Shown: piece by piece, positions 7,405 to 15,149 of the stretch | Layout of the letters: each line of letters begins with the position of its first letter | Position numbering within the stretch: the first letter of the stretch is position 1 | Assembly (NCBI GenBank): GCA_965369445.1 | Contig: CBDUQU010000062.1 | Location: 1-16,753 of the forward strand | Source: SM23-73-3 sp965369445 | Lineage (GTDB): Bacteria > Zixibacteria > MSB-5A5 > SM1-73 | Reading direction: 5' to 3' | Length of the DNA: 16,753 bases | Position numbers and translations under genes: made by a program | Notes under the pieces: generated by a model | Databases searched by the model: none | What the model was told of the DNA's origin: nothing | What the model saw: only the letters and a program-made list of their open reading frames with translations

Positions 7405-8766
7405 TCACGCATCGATGCTGTATCTCTTTATCTTCTCGAACAAGGTGGTATAATCGATCTTCAACGCCTGGGATGCCTTCCGTTTGTTTCCCCGAACCTG
7501 AGCGAGCACCCTGATTATGAGCGCCCTCTCCGCTTCTGCCTGTGCATGCTGGCCCACCTCTTTCAGTCCCGCCCCTTCTCGCAGTCTTATCTCATGGGGA
7601 GAGGGAATCCTTATTGCCAGATGTTCAGGGAGAATCTTTTTCCCTTCGCAAAGAATTATCGCTCTCTCAATGGTGTTCTCCAGCTCCCTCACGTTGCCTG
7701 GCCAATGGTATTTGTCCAAAAGAGACATAGCCTCCCTGGAGATTCTTATCTTTGGCTTTTTCATCTCGGCACAGTACTTCTTAACAAAATACTCGGCCAA
7801 CTCCGGGATGTCCTCCCTTCTATCTCTCAGAGGCGGGATCGTTATGGGAAAAACAGAGAGCCGATAGAACAGGTCTTCGCGGAACTGCTTCTTCTCCGTC
7901 GCTTTTTTGAGGTCCGAGTTTGAGGCTGCGATCAATCTGATGTCCACGGTTATGGTCTTCGTTCCTCCCAGACGCTCAAAGGTCCTGTCCTGAAGCACGC
8001 GGAGCAGTTTTGCCTGCAGGGCAATGTCCAAGTCCCCTACCTCATCTAAGAAGATGGTGCCACCTTGCGCTATCTCGAATTTTCCCATCTTGCGGGCCAC
8101 CGCTCCGGTATACGCGCCCCTTTCCGATCCAAAAAGCTCGTTCTCTAAAAGCTCTCTGGGTATGGCGGCACAATTGATGGCCACATAAGGCCCCTTTCTC
8201 CTGGCGCTCAGGTTGTGTATGGCGCGGGCGAAAAGCTCCTTTCCCGTTCCCGACTCTCCTAAAAGCAGTGCCGTGGTATCGGATGGAGCCACCTTTTGAA
8301 TCAGCCTGGAGACGTCCTGCATCTTTTCGCACTTTCCTATGATCTGGGCAAATCCCAGATGGTGTCCCAGCTCCTCCCGCAGGAGAACGTTCTCAGCCAC
8401 CAGCCTGCGGTTTTCCATAGCCCGCTTGATTAAGACAGACAGGTGATCGGTATCGAAAGGTTTGGTAAGAAAATCGAAAGCCCCCTCCCTCATGGCCTCC
8501 ACCGCCTTCTCGATGGTGCCGTAAGCGGTCATCAGGATGACCGCTACGTCTTGGTCCAGCTCCTTCAGGGTCGTCAGGACCTCGATTCCATCCATCCTGG
8601 GCAGCTTCAGATCCGTGAGCACAACGTCGTATTTCTTCTCTTTGGCTTTCTCTACTCCCCCCTCCCCATCTTTTGCCGTTTCCACCTCGTACCCCTCTGC
8701 CTCCAGAGTTTTGGAGAGCATTTCCCTCATGCTGTCTTTGTCTTCGATCACCAACAGTGACGGCAT
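7405..8766 (-). CDS. Sigma-54-dependent response regulator (NtrC/AtoC family)
   Basis: The protein has 453 residues from ATG 8766, chosen because AAGGAGGG lies 3 bases upstream; a longer frame from 8802 has no such site. Residues 1-120 are a receiver domain with acidic pocket Glu8/Asp9, phosphoacceptor Asp52 (LTDLKLP), Thr80 and Lys102. Residues about 142-375 are the AAA+ activator domain: Walker A GESGTGKE (170-177), sigma-54 contact loop GAYTGA (217-222), Walker B GGTIFLDE (235-242) and WPGNVREL (355-362). Residues about 408-450 are a Fis-type helix-turn-helix. It activates transcription by sigma-54 RNA polymerase once phosphorylated. No histidine kinase is adjacent, so it is an orphan in this window. 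The loop has Tyr where GAFTGA is usual, a variant known in other activators. Confidence 0.96.
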   Translation of the reverse strand: MPSLLVIEDKDSMREMLSKTLEAEGYEVETAKDGEGGVEKAKEKKYDVVLTDLKLPRMDGIEVLTTLKELDQDVAVILMTAYGTIEKAVEAMREGAFDFLTKPFDTDHLSVLIKRAMENRRLVAENVLLREELGHHLGFAQIIGKCEKMQDVSRLIQKVAPSDTTALLLGESGTGKELFARAIHNLSARRKGPYVAINCAAIPRELLENELFGSERGAYTGAVARKMGKFEIAQGGTIFLDEVGDLDIALQAKLLRVLQDRTFERLGGTKTITVDIRLIAASNSDLKKATEKKQFREDLFYRLSVFPITIPPLRDRREDIPELAEYFVKKYCAEMKKPKIRISREAMSLLDKYHWPGNVRELENTIERAIILCEGKKILPEHLAIRIPSPHEIRLREGAGLKEVGQHAQAEAERALIIRVLAQVRGNKRKASQALKIDYTTLFEKIKRYSIDA

Positions 8767-8769
8767 AGC

Positions 8770-8777
8770 CCCTCCTT
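8770..8777 (-). promoter_or_regulatory. Ribosome-binding site deciding the response-regulator start
   Basis: On the minus strand AAGGAGGG lies 3 bases before ATG 8766 (AAGGAGGGGCT then ATG). It selects this start over an in-frame ATG 36 bases upstream. Confidence 0.75.
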
Positions 8778-8814
8778 GTTGCCCGAGCGATTCAACCCCC
8801 AAAAGAATCCCACT

Positions 8815-8835
8815 TGTCTATCGAGATGATCGACA
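8815..8835. promoter_or_regulatory. Imperfect dyad upstream of the response regulator
   Basis: TGTCTATC (8815-8822) and GATCGACA (8828-8835) are inverted repeats matching at 7 of 8 positions around a 5-base spacer. They lie about 50 bases upstream of the regulator start. The shape fits an operator, possibly for autoregulation, but nothing in the sequence names the protein that would bind. Confidence 0.25.
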
Positions 8836-8971
8836 GGAGTTGACGCCTCTTGCGATCAAGCGGAGAGATTGTATGAAAAATAGGCAGGAACGTTTGTGGG
8901 TGGAGAGCGAGCTTTTGTGTGGTTTCAAGAAAAACACTTCCCTGTCCGTCAGACCAAGTCTTGTTCTGCCA

Positions 8972-9601
8972 TCAAGGCTTGCAGTTTCGACAGGGGCTGT
9001 AACCTGAGTCTAAGGCTTCGTCTCTGCTCTCAAACCTCATTAGATTCTCTCTCTTAATCCTCTTTGCAGACCGGCAGTCCGGCCGGTGAAACACGAATCG
9101 TTGTGATCTTCTCGAAGCGACGTAGTAAGCCTCAGGTTCCACCGGTATCGACCAGATACCCATCCTTTTCTGCCGGGCCTCTCTCTGCACGGAGATAAAG
9201 CGCTCTCGGTATTTCAGGTTGGGAGAGAACAGGTATACTGAGGCTAATCCTTTCCTTATCAGCTCGGCGTTGAGCAAAAGAGTGTCCACCCAGACATAAG
9301 CAAGTAGTCTTCCATAGCGATCTCGCCTGTCCTGGTCGTATTCCAACGTGATTCTGCCCCGCTTCAGCATCTCCTGATTTGCCTCGGTAGCCTCCCCATA
9401 GAAAGGATCGTCTCGCTCCGGCGTATCTATGCCGATGTAGCGAACCACTTCTCCGTTTTCTAAGACTATGGTATCTCCATCTCTCACCTCCTCGACCCCT
9501 ATTCCTCTGAACGAAGGATGAAATACAAGGATTAGGAGAACTACAGCGAGGACGAAAGCGATGTATAGTATCCACCTTGAACTCAGGAAATTTCTTCTCA
9601 C
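8972..9601 (-). CDS. Membrane-anchored thermonuclease (SNase-like) with C-terminal zinc-site-like module
   Basis: The protein has 209 residues from GTG 9601; an AGGAAAGAG sequence lies upstream at slightly long spacing. Residues about 10-28 form an N-terminal membrane anchor or signal. Residues about 34-152 are an SNase domain with the conserved nuclease positions visible: Asp41 in VRDGDTI, Arg54 in VRYIGIDTPE, Asp59, Glu62 and Arg98 in YGRLLAYVW. It should therefore be an active, calcium-dependent, extracytoplasmic nuclease. Residues about 160-209 form a small module with His172, Cys176, Cys204 and Cys207 (FHRPDC and PCRNC), like the Ada-type zinc-binding domain found at the end of other nucleases. 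It lies downstream of Rad50 on the same strand with a 106-bp gap. Participation in the same operon is possible but not shown. Confidence 0.92.
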   Translation of the reverse strand: MRRNFLSSRWILYIAFVLAVVLLILVFHPSFRGIGVEEVRDGDTIVLENGEVVRYIGIDTPERDDPFYGEATEANQEMLKRGRITLEYDQDRRDRYGRLLAYVWVDTLLLNAELIRKGLASVYLFSPNLKYRERFISVQREARQKRMGIWSIPVEPEAYYVASRRSQRFVFHRPDCRSAKRIKRENLMRFESRDEALDSGYSPCRNCKP

Positions 9602-9707
9602 CGTGAATCTCTTTCCTGGAGTTTCAACTTAGCCAACAAACCTTCTTGCTTCAACCTCTTTGCAGACTCATGAAGATGGAATCGATGTGGTTTTCGGGGA
9701 AAGGAGA

Positions 9708-12101
9708 TCACTGCAACAGCAAATCACTGCTGCCATCCTCGTTTTCCGTAACGTAGACCAAATTCTCCACTGAGTCTTTGATGTCGTCTATGTGCGTGAT
9801 CAAGAACATCTGTCTGAACCTGTTCTTTAGCCTTGCCAGCGCAGTCAGGATGCTCTCCTTTCGGAGCAGGTCCTGACTTCCGAAGATCTCGTCTAAGATG
9901 ATGAAGGAGAACTCCACCTGGCTCGATTCGGAAATCAGAAGCGAGATAGCTATTCGAAGGCACAGGTTGGCCAAGTCAGTCTCGCCGCCCGAAAAGCGGC
10001 TTAAGGGGAACTTCTCTCCCTGATCTTGAATTAAAATCTCGTAATCCTCATCCAGCTCGAAATCCTCATATCTGTTATCACACAGATCCAGAAAGAGGGC
10101 TTTTGCGTACCGGGAAAGCGTCGGCCTGATGCGCCCTATCAGGGATACCCTGAAATCCGAGAACAACAGGTCCAGCCTCTCTAGGTACCGCTGCTGTTCT
10201 TCCCACTCCTTGATACTTTGCGCCAACCGTGCGGCTTTGCTGATCTCCCCCTCAATCTGATCGATTTCCTTTCCGACCATTTCAACCTGATGGCTGATAT
10301 CCTTTAAGGCAAGCTCCGTCGAGTGGACGTTCTTTCTCTTCTCCTCCAGGTTCCTCTCTGCCTTTCTGTATTCCTCTTCGGAGAATTGCAGGTTCGAAAC
10401 TGCCTCTTTTAGCCTGTCCTCCTCCCCCTTGAGGAGTTCTATCTTACTCCTCAGTTCGTTTGTACTCCTCTCCACCTGAGGTAGTCTTTTTAACTCAGCA
10501 ACCAACGCCGCTGACTTCTGCTTTGTTTGTTCCAGTTTCTCAAATTCCTCTTTCAAGCTGTTATGGTGAGTCTGGTCGTAGTGAACCTCCCCCAGATTCT
10601 TAAGAGTCTCGCCCAACGAAGAGAGGTTTTTCTCTTTCTCCTTTAAACCGTCTTCTAGATTTCGCCTCTCCCCTTCCAATCCAGAGAGCTTCTCCCTGGA
10701 ATTTTGCAGCCGTTCCTTCTGCTCCTCCAACTCAACCTTGGTCTTCTTAACCTTCCGGCCTTCTTCTCTCACCTTCGCTTTTTCGCTTTCTGCGCTCTTC
10801 AATTTCTCCTCTATCTTGCCCTGTTCGTCTAGTAGATGCTGCCGGATGTCGTGATAATCCGGCCCCAGCGGCCTCAAACAGCGATCGCACACCGAATCAG
10901 GGCCAAGTTCCTCTATATGCTTCAGTTGAGAGTCCAATTTGGCTTTCTCATCCCGGATCGACTTCGATGCTGCCTCCGTCCTCATGTAAAGATTCCTTTT
11001 CTCTTCCAGCTCCTTCTCCACCGATACCAGTTTTTCATTGACTCCTTTGAGGTCTTTCTCAATCTCGCTCTTAGGTTCAAGTTCCTTGTTCAGAAACGCT
11101 GATCTTTTTTGATCCACAGCTAATGACGCTTCCCCCTCTTTGATCTGATTCTGCGCAAGCTTCTGTCGCTCTGCCTTTACCCTCACCTCGTCTAAGGCAG
11201 CAACCTTCTTTTTCGTTTCCTCATACGGGGCAAGCAGCTCTTGCAGTCTCTTGCTCTCGGAATCGAGCGCGATCAGCTTCATCCTCTCTTCTTCCTGCGA
11301 TTTCAACTGAGCTTCCAGACTGCGTTTTTCTGTCTGGACTACACCATTTTTCTGATTGAGGCGGATGTGTTCTTCCTGTTTTGCCTTGAGCTCTTTCCAC
11401 GATTTCTCCGTCTCCTTCAACCCCGACGTCTCCGACTCGAACTTCTCCTTCGTGGCTGCATGCGTGTCTTTCAACCGGCTGAGGTTTTGCGATTTCTCTT
11501 TTCTCTCTGCTTCCAGCTTCACCTTATCTTTCAGGCGCGAGCGGTCCAATTCGAGCTTCACCTCCAGGTCTCTCTTGTCCAGTCTCAAACTTTTCAAAGC
11601 CACGTCCACGGTTTCGATTCCCAACATGCGGGCCAGAAGCTCTTTTCTCTTATGTGGCTGAAAATCGGAGAGCGCGTTAAGCTCTCTCTGCTTTGCGTAG
11701 AAGGAGGTCATGAAAGCCCTGTAATCCATGTCCAGCGTTCTCTGGATAAGTTCATTTACCGGATTATTTCCTCTGGCCGCCACCTTTTTGTTGATGATCA
11801 CCGAAGCATCCACCGAATGGGTTGCACCTTTAAGCTCCCGCACCACCTGAAAATTGTCTCCATGCAACTCGAAATCCAGAATCACCTGGCACACATCCGC
11901 TTTTGACGCGGAGATTGACTTAATCTGATCCTTGCTGGTTCGGGAAGCATCCGTGCCGAACAGCGCCCAGGCAACGGCTTCCATCAGCGTGGATTTGCCG
12001 GCGCCATTGTTTCCGATGATCCCCACTATCCCGTCAGGAAACTCAAGCTCCGCAGACTTAAATCTCCTGTAGTTCGTTAGGCTAATACTTCTTAGGTGCA
12101 T
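9708..12101 (-). CDS. rad50: Rad50/SbcC-type DNA repair ATPase
   Basis: The protein has 797 residues, short for SbcC (about 1,000) but within the range of compact archaeal-like Rad50. The N-terminal ATPase half has Walker A GNNGAGKS (30-37) and a Q-loop region near 138. A long antiparallel coiled coil covers about 170-640, with the zinc hook CDRC (Cys405, Cys408) at its middle. The C-terminal half has the ABC signature SRFSGGE (701-707), Walker B FIILDE (733-738) and the switch His770. The ATP-bound dimer controls Mre11 access to DNA ends. mre11 lies directly upstream with a 62-bp gap. The start ATG has no clear ribosome-binding site, but an in-frame TAA about 12 bases before it excludes a longer protein. 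Confidence 0.95.
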   Translation of the reverse strand: MHLRSISLTNYRRFKSAELEFPDGIVGIIGNNGAGKSTLMEAVAWALFGTDASRTSKDQIKSISASKADVCQVILDFELHGDNFQVVRELKGATHSVDASVIINKKVAARGNNPVNELIQRTLDMDYRAFMTSFYAKQRELNALSDFQPHKRKELLARMLGIETVDVALKSLRLDKRDLEVKLELDRSRLKDKVKLEAERKEKSQNLSRLKDTHAATKEKFESETSGLKETEKSWKELKAKQEEHIRLNQKNGVVQTEKRSLEAQLKSQEEERMKLIALDSESKRLQELLAPYEETKKKVAALDEVRVKAERQKLAQNQIKEGEASLAVDQKRSAFLNKELEPKSEIEKDLKGVNEKLVSVEKELEEKRNLYMRTEAASKSIRDEKAKLDSQLKHIEELGPDSVCDRCLRPLGPDYHDIRQHLLDEQGKIEEKLKSAESEKAKVREEGRKVKKTKVELEEQKERLQNSREKLSGLEGERRNLEDGLKEKEKNLSSLGETLKNLGEVHYDQTHHNSLKEEFEKLEQTKQKSAALVAELKRLPQVERSTNELRSKIELLKGEEDRLKEAVSNLQFSEEEYRKAERNLEEKRKNVHSTELALKDISHQVEMVGKEIDQIEGEISKAARLAQSIKEWEEQQRYLERLDLLFSDFRVSLIGRIRPTLSRYAKALFLDLCDNRYEDFELDEDYEILIQDQGEKFPLSRFSGGETDLANLCLRIAISLLISESSQVEFSFIILDEIFGSQDLLRKESILTALARLKNRFRQMFLITHIDDIKDSVENLVYVTENEDGSSDLLLQ

Positions 12102-12163
12102 CTGCCAGACCGGTTAGTGGTTCATCGTTCATAATAATGATCAGGGTTCTGTCTGCTTACTGC

Positions 12164-13315
12164 CTACTGGCTACCGCCCTCTGCCGACAAGTATCTCAAA
12201 CCCAGCTCCAGCAATCTGTCTTTCTTCAGATTCTCCACCGGTGCCTGTTTCAGGAACTGTTGGAATTCCATGTTCAATTTGCCAATGGAGGTTCTTGTGG
12301 ATTGATCTCTTGCCTCTTCTTCTTTTCTGTCGAATTTGAGGTCAAAATGGAATGCCCCTGATTTCAGCTCAGCAATCTTGCGAAAATCGAGAGAGTTGTA
12401 TACGTGCTCCGGGATGCTGGTCACTTTCAGCCTGACTATCTTCTCTTCAACGTCCTGCGCCCCGACTCTCTTTTCGATTTCAAGTAAGACCTGTTCTTGA
12501 TCCAACTCCCGCGCGTTGAGTGGGGGAAGCTCGATCATATCTCTGGTCGGAACGCGGTGGAACTTTACATTCTTCGTCTGCAGGTCGACTTCCACAAATC
12601 CTTTCTCCTGTCCCAGTTCTGACATGGAGAGCCTCTCGGTTGAACCTGCATAATACCCGCCCGATTCCACCTGGCAAAAGCGATGATAATGTCCCAGGGC
12701 TACGTAATCGAATCCTCTTTGCAAATACGAGGAGGGAATCTCCTGTTCGGCCAGTTCACCCATGGAAAACTCCCGGATTCCCGCCACTACTCCGTGCAGC
12801 ATCAAAATGTTAACGCTTGAATGATATCCGCCTTCGGCCGTCGGCGGTCTGCCGACGATCTCCACCTTTGCCAGCTCTTGGGAGAAATCCTCTTGATTGA
12901 GACAATGAGGAATGGCGTGGATGGCAACATGTTTCAGTTTTATCAACTCATACTGATTCCTGTGTACCAGGTGAAGAAGAGGCGATAAGACCTCGAAAAA
13001 AGAAAAGATCGACCCGACGGTTCTCTGCTTGGGCGTGTCGTGATTCCCGGAGATGATCACCATAGGAATCTCCAGATTGACCACTCGCAGGATTTGTCTT
13101 ATGGCGAAGTTGATGATTCGGTTGGTGGGCCTTACCGTGTGGAAGAGATCGCCGGAGTGGAGAACGAAATCCGGCTTCAGTTCGATGATCTGATCCACAG
13201 CCGCCTGAAACGAACTGCAGACGTCCTCTTCCCTTTGATTATATCCGGAGGCTGACAATCTGCGGGAATATCCGCTTGCTCCCAGGTGGCTGTCTGATAT
13301 GTGAATGAAACGCAT
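12164..13315 (-). CDS. mre11: Mre11/SbcD-type DNA repair nuclease
   Basis: The protein has 383 residues, normal for SbcD/Mre11. All phosphoesterase motifs that bind the two manganese ions are present: Asp8 and His10 (SDSHLG), Asp56 (SGDLFH), Asn91/His92/Asp93 (GNHD), His174 (MLHG), and His209 and His211 (LGHYH). The C-terminal third (about 270-383) is the less conserved capping and Rad50-binding region. Partnered with the adjacent Rad50, it should cut DNA ends and hairpins as exo- and endonuclease. The ATG is preceded by GATTTCCCC with no Shine-Dalgarno sequence, so initiation is weak or leaderless. A 156-bp gap with two palindromic elements separates it from herA. It could equally be named sbcD; the herA neighbour favours the mre11 name. 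Confidence 0.95.
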   Translation of the reverse strand: MRFIHISDSHLGASGYSRRLSASGYNQREEDVCSSFQAAVDQIIELKPDFVLHSGDLFHTVRPTNRIINFAIRQILRVVNLEIPMVIISGNHDTPKQRTVGSIFSFFEVLSPLLHLVHRNQYELIKLKHVAIHAIPHCLNQEDFSQELAKVEIVGRPPTAEGGYHSSVNILMLHGVVAGIREFSMGELAEQEIPSSYLQRGFDYVALGHYHRFCQVESGGYYAGSTERLSMSELGQEKGFVEVDLQTKNVKFHRVPTRDMIELPPLNARELDQEQVLLEIEKRVGAQDVEEKIVRLKVTSIPEHVYNSLDFRKIAELKSGAFHFDLKFDRKEEEARDQSTRTSIGKLNMEFQQFLKQAPVENLKKDRLLELGLRYLSAEGGSQ

Positions 13316-13348
13316 GGGGAAATCAACTATCGTGTATCATAGCCGTAA

Positions 13349-13371
13349 CCAGAAACTAAGTTAGGTTCTGG
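13349..13371. repeat. Partial copy of the CCAG...CTGG palindrome family
   Basis: CCAGAAACTA followed by AGTTAGGTTCTGG. The right 13 bases are identical to the right arm of the perfect palindrome at 16605-16617. The left arm has one change and the centre is shortened. It lies between herA and mre11 and begins within TAGCCGTAACC (13340-13350), which is nearly repeated at 13400-13410. Confidence 0.6.
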
Positions 13372-13397
13372 CAGTAACGCACCTGGCCTTGCTGTCC

Positions 13398-13445
13398 GGT
13401 AGCCGCAACCTTTAGGTTGCGCCCCACCACGGCGGAGAGGCTACC
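13398..13445. repeat. 48-bp element with terminal inverted repeats and internal palindrome
   Basis: GGTAGCC (13398-13404) and GGCTACC (13439-13445) are perfect 7-bp terminal inverted repeats. Inside is the palindrome CGCAACCT-TT-AGGTTGCG (13404-13421). Its opening TAGCCGCAACC differs by one base from TAGCCGTAACC exactly 60 bases upstream. The architecture resembles small REP/MITE-like intergenic hairpins. It sits 26 bases past the herA stop. Confidence 0.55.
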
Positions 13446-13471
13446 AACGTTGAGCTCCGGGTCCTATCTCA

Positions 13472-15028
13472 TCAAAAGAACTCTCGGTCTATCTTCGCTT
13501 TTTCAAATCCCTTTTCTGCTTTGCCTCTCTCTTTCAGCCACTCCTCATAAAGATGAATCTTGGCCGGGATGGCAAAGGGTGACTGGGGAGAGGTGATCAG
13601 AGCCTCGCCCGCTTCCAGCATCTGTATCTCCGTGCCCAAATCGGATATGTCCTGCTTGGCTGACGATTTGACGATGTTCCTGTCCCTCTCGTCAGCCAAC
13701 CCCAGAATAAACAGGGTGTTGAATTGAGACAGAAGCTCCTCGTCGATCAGCTTCGGCTGCTGGGTGATGGCACACAGTCCGGTTTTGAACTTCCGTCCCT
13801 CGCGCGATATTTGCGCAAAGATGTTTATGTCCGATCTCCCCTTTTGAGAGAGCACCCTCTGTGCCTCCTCCATCACGATGATGGTGGGCAGAAGCGACTT
13901 GAATTTCTCCGGATCCTGATAGGCCTTGTTGTGGTGGTAAAAGACTGCCCGCGCCAAAACCGCGGATATCAGAAGCTCCTCCTGCTCGGACATGTTGGAG
14001 GTATCCACCAAAACCAGCTTGCCGGAATCCAGATCGTTGATCACGTTTCGGGTAATGGACAACTCCGGGTCCTTGTGGATGAAGGGAAGCCTCAGGATCT
14101 GTTCCACCCTTCTCTGGATGACCCCGGCAGTGGATTCGAAGAATCCCTTTCCGGCGGAGAATTTGAGCAACAGATCCTCTGTCCTGATATGTGCCATCTC
14201 CTCCATCCAGTTTCCCCCGAACAGGAATCTGGCCGCGTAAAGCATCTCCACCTGTGGCTGGGTGAAATCGTAGATGTGCCGGAAATCCTTAATATCGATC
14301 TCCCGCGGGCTTATCTTGAGCCGATTGTAGGGACCCTTGAGGTTTCGCGAGCTGTAGACTCTCAGCCGTTTTCCGGCCAGCGGATGATCCGCCAATCCCT
14401 TATGGTTCGGATCTCCCCCGCCGTCGTAGTATTCTCCGTGGGGGTCTAAGATGAGCATTCCGTATTTTCCGGATTCAAGCACACAGCCCGCCAGGACCTT
14501 CATCAGATTGCTTTTGCCCATGCCGGTGGTGGCAAATATGCCGATGTGGTAAGGAAAGAGCTCTCCCGATATACCCGCCCGGAAATCCAATACGTCTTCA
14601 CCCGACCGCAGAAATCCAACGTCGAGATCACCCATGAAACTCCTCAGGAATTCAAAGTCTTTTTTCTGAGGACTCCTAACCCTGGAAAAATGGGAGGGGA
14701 TGGTCTTGGGTTTGCGGAAGAGGTCTCCTTTGATGTATCCCAGAGGGACGCATCGTCCCACCTTATATAGCCTCCTCTCCTTCTCCTGAAACTGGAAGGG
14801 CTCCTTCTGTCTGTCCAGCAGCATCATGTTCCCGGCAGTTCGCTCCGCCCAGTTGGGATCGGACGCCTCCACTCCGTAGCTTATGTCAACCACCCTCAAG
14901 AGGTAGGAAAGTCCCCTGTCCTCGTCTTCCGTCAGAAGAATATCTCCCAGATGCAGGTCCTCCTCATAGAACGTCCGAAAGTAAAGCTCGGTTATCTTCT
15001 TGCCGGTGATCCTGCCTTTGTAGTCCAT
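13472..15028 (-). CDS. herA: HerA-family DNA translocase/helicase ATPase
   Basis: The protein has 518 residues, typical of HerA. Residues about 1-115 match the N-terminal HAS-barrel region in length and position. The FtsK/HerA-type ATPase core has Walker A ATTGMGKS (166-173), LILDPHGEY (192-200), Walker B IIVMEEA (383-389), ISREGRKFKTGL (407-418) and TQQP (422-425). HerA forms a hexameric ring that moves DNA and normally works with the nuclease NurA and with Mre11-Rad50 in DNA-end resection. It is also used in several phage-defence systems with other effectors. The start is supported by AAAAGGAAC about 6 bases upstream. It lies upstream of mre11 and rad50 on one strand and downstream of a HEPN-domain gene. 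No NurA is recognised in the window. Confidence 0.94.
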   Translation of the reverse strand: MDYKGRITGKKITELYFRTFYEEDLHLGDILLTEDEDRGLSYLLRVVDISYGVEASDPNWAERTAGNMMLLDRQKEPFQFQEKERRLYKVGRCVPLGYIKGDLFRKPKTIPSHFSRVRSPQKKDFEFLRSFMGDLDVGFLRSGEDVLDFRAGISGELFPYHIGIFATTGMGKSNLMKVLAGCVLESGKYGMLILDPHGEYYDGGGDPNHKGLADHPLAGKRLRVYSSRNLKGPYNRLKISPREIDIKDFRHIYDFTQPQVEMLYAARFLFGGNWMEEMAHIRTEDLLLKFSAGKGFFESTAGVIQRRVEQILRLPFIHKDPELSITRNVINDLDSGKLVLVDTSNMSEQEELLISAVLARAVFYHHNKAYQDPEKFKSLLPTIIVMEEAQRVLSQKGRSDINIFAQISREGRKFKTGLCAITQQPKLIDEELLSQFNTLFILGLADERDRNIVKSSAKQDISDLGTEIQMLEAGEALITSPQSPFAIPAKIHLYEEWLKERGKAEKGFEKAKIDREFF

Positions 15029-15055
15029 ATGAAGTTCCTTTTCTGCTTACCATCC

Positions 15056-15079
15056 GTAGGGGCTTGATTCCTCAACCTC
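15056..15079. repeat. Degenerate GTAGGGG-type hairpin element
   Basis: GTAGGGGCTTGATTC followed by CTCAACCTC; TTGA and TCAA still pair around the centre. The opening GTAGGGG-NNN-GATTC matches the element on the minus strand at 16551-16576 (GTAGGGGTCGGATTC). It lies in the 121-bp gap between the HEPN gene and herA, and probably represents a decayed copy of the same family. Confidence 0.35.
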
Positions 15080-15149
15080 GAGCCGTCAAACAAGCACTTT
15101 AGCCGAAGTGGGTAACCATCCTGTCAGAGCAGTCAAGAGGATGACATCA

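Noticed and set aside
11241..11906. Long plus-strand open frame (221 codons) opposite rad50
   Set aside because: It is antisense to the coiled-coil region of an intact Rad50, and its Leu/Phe/Gln-rich composition is the mirror of Lys/Glu-rich codons.
9708..12101. RecN or general SMC protein as the identity of the coiled-coil ATPase
   Set aside because: The CDRC zinc hook at the middle of the coiled coil and the adjacent Mre11/SbcD gene identify it as Rad50/SbcC.
13724..14449. 241-codon plus-strand frame opposite herA
   Set aside because: It lies entirely within the antisense of the HerA ATPase core and has no motif or ribosome-binding site of its own.
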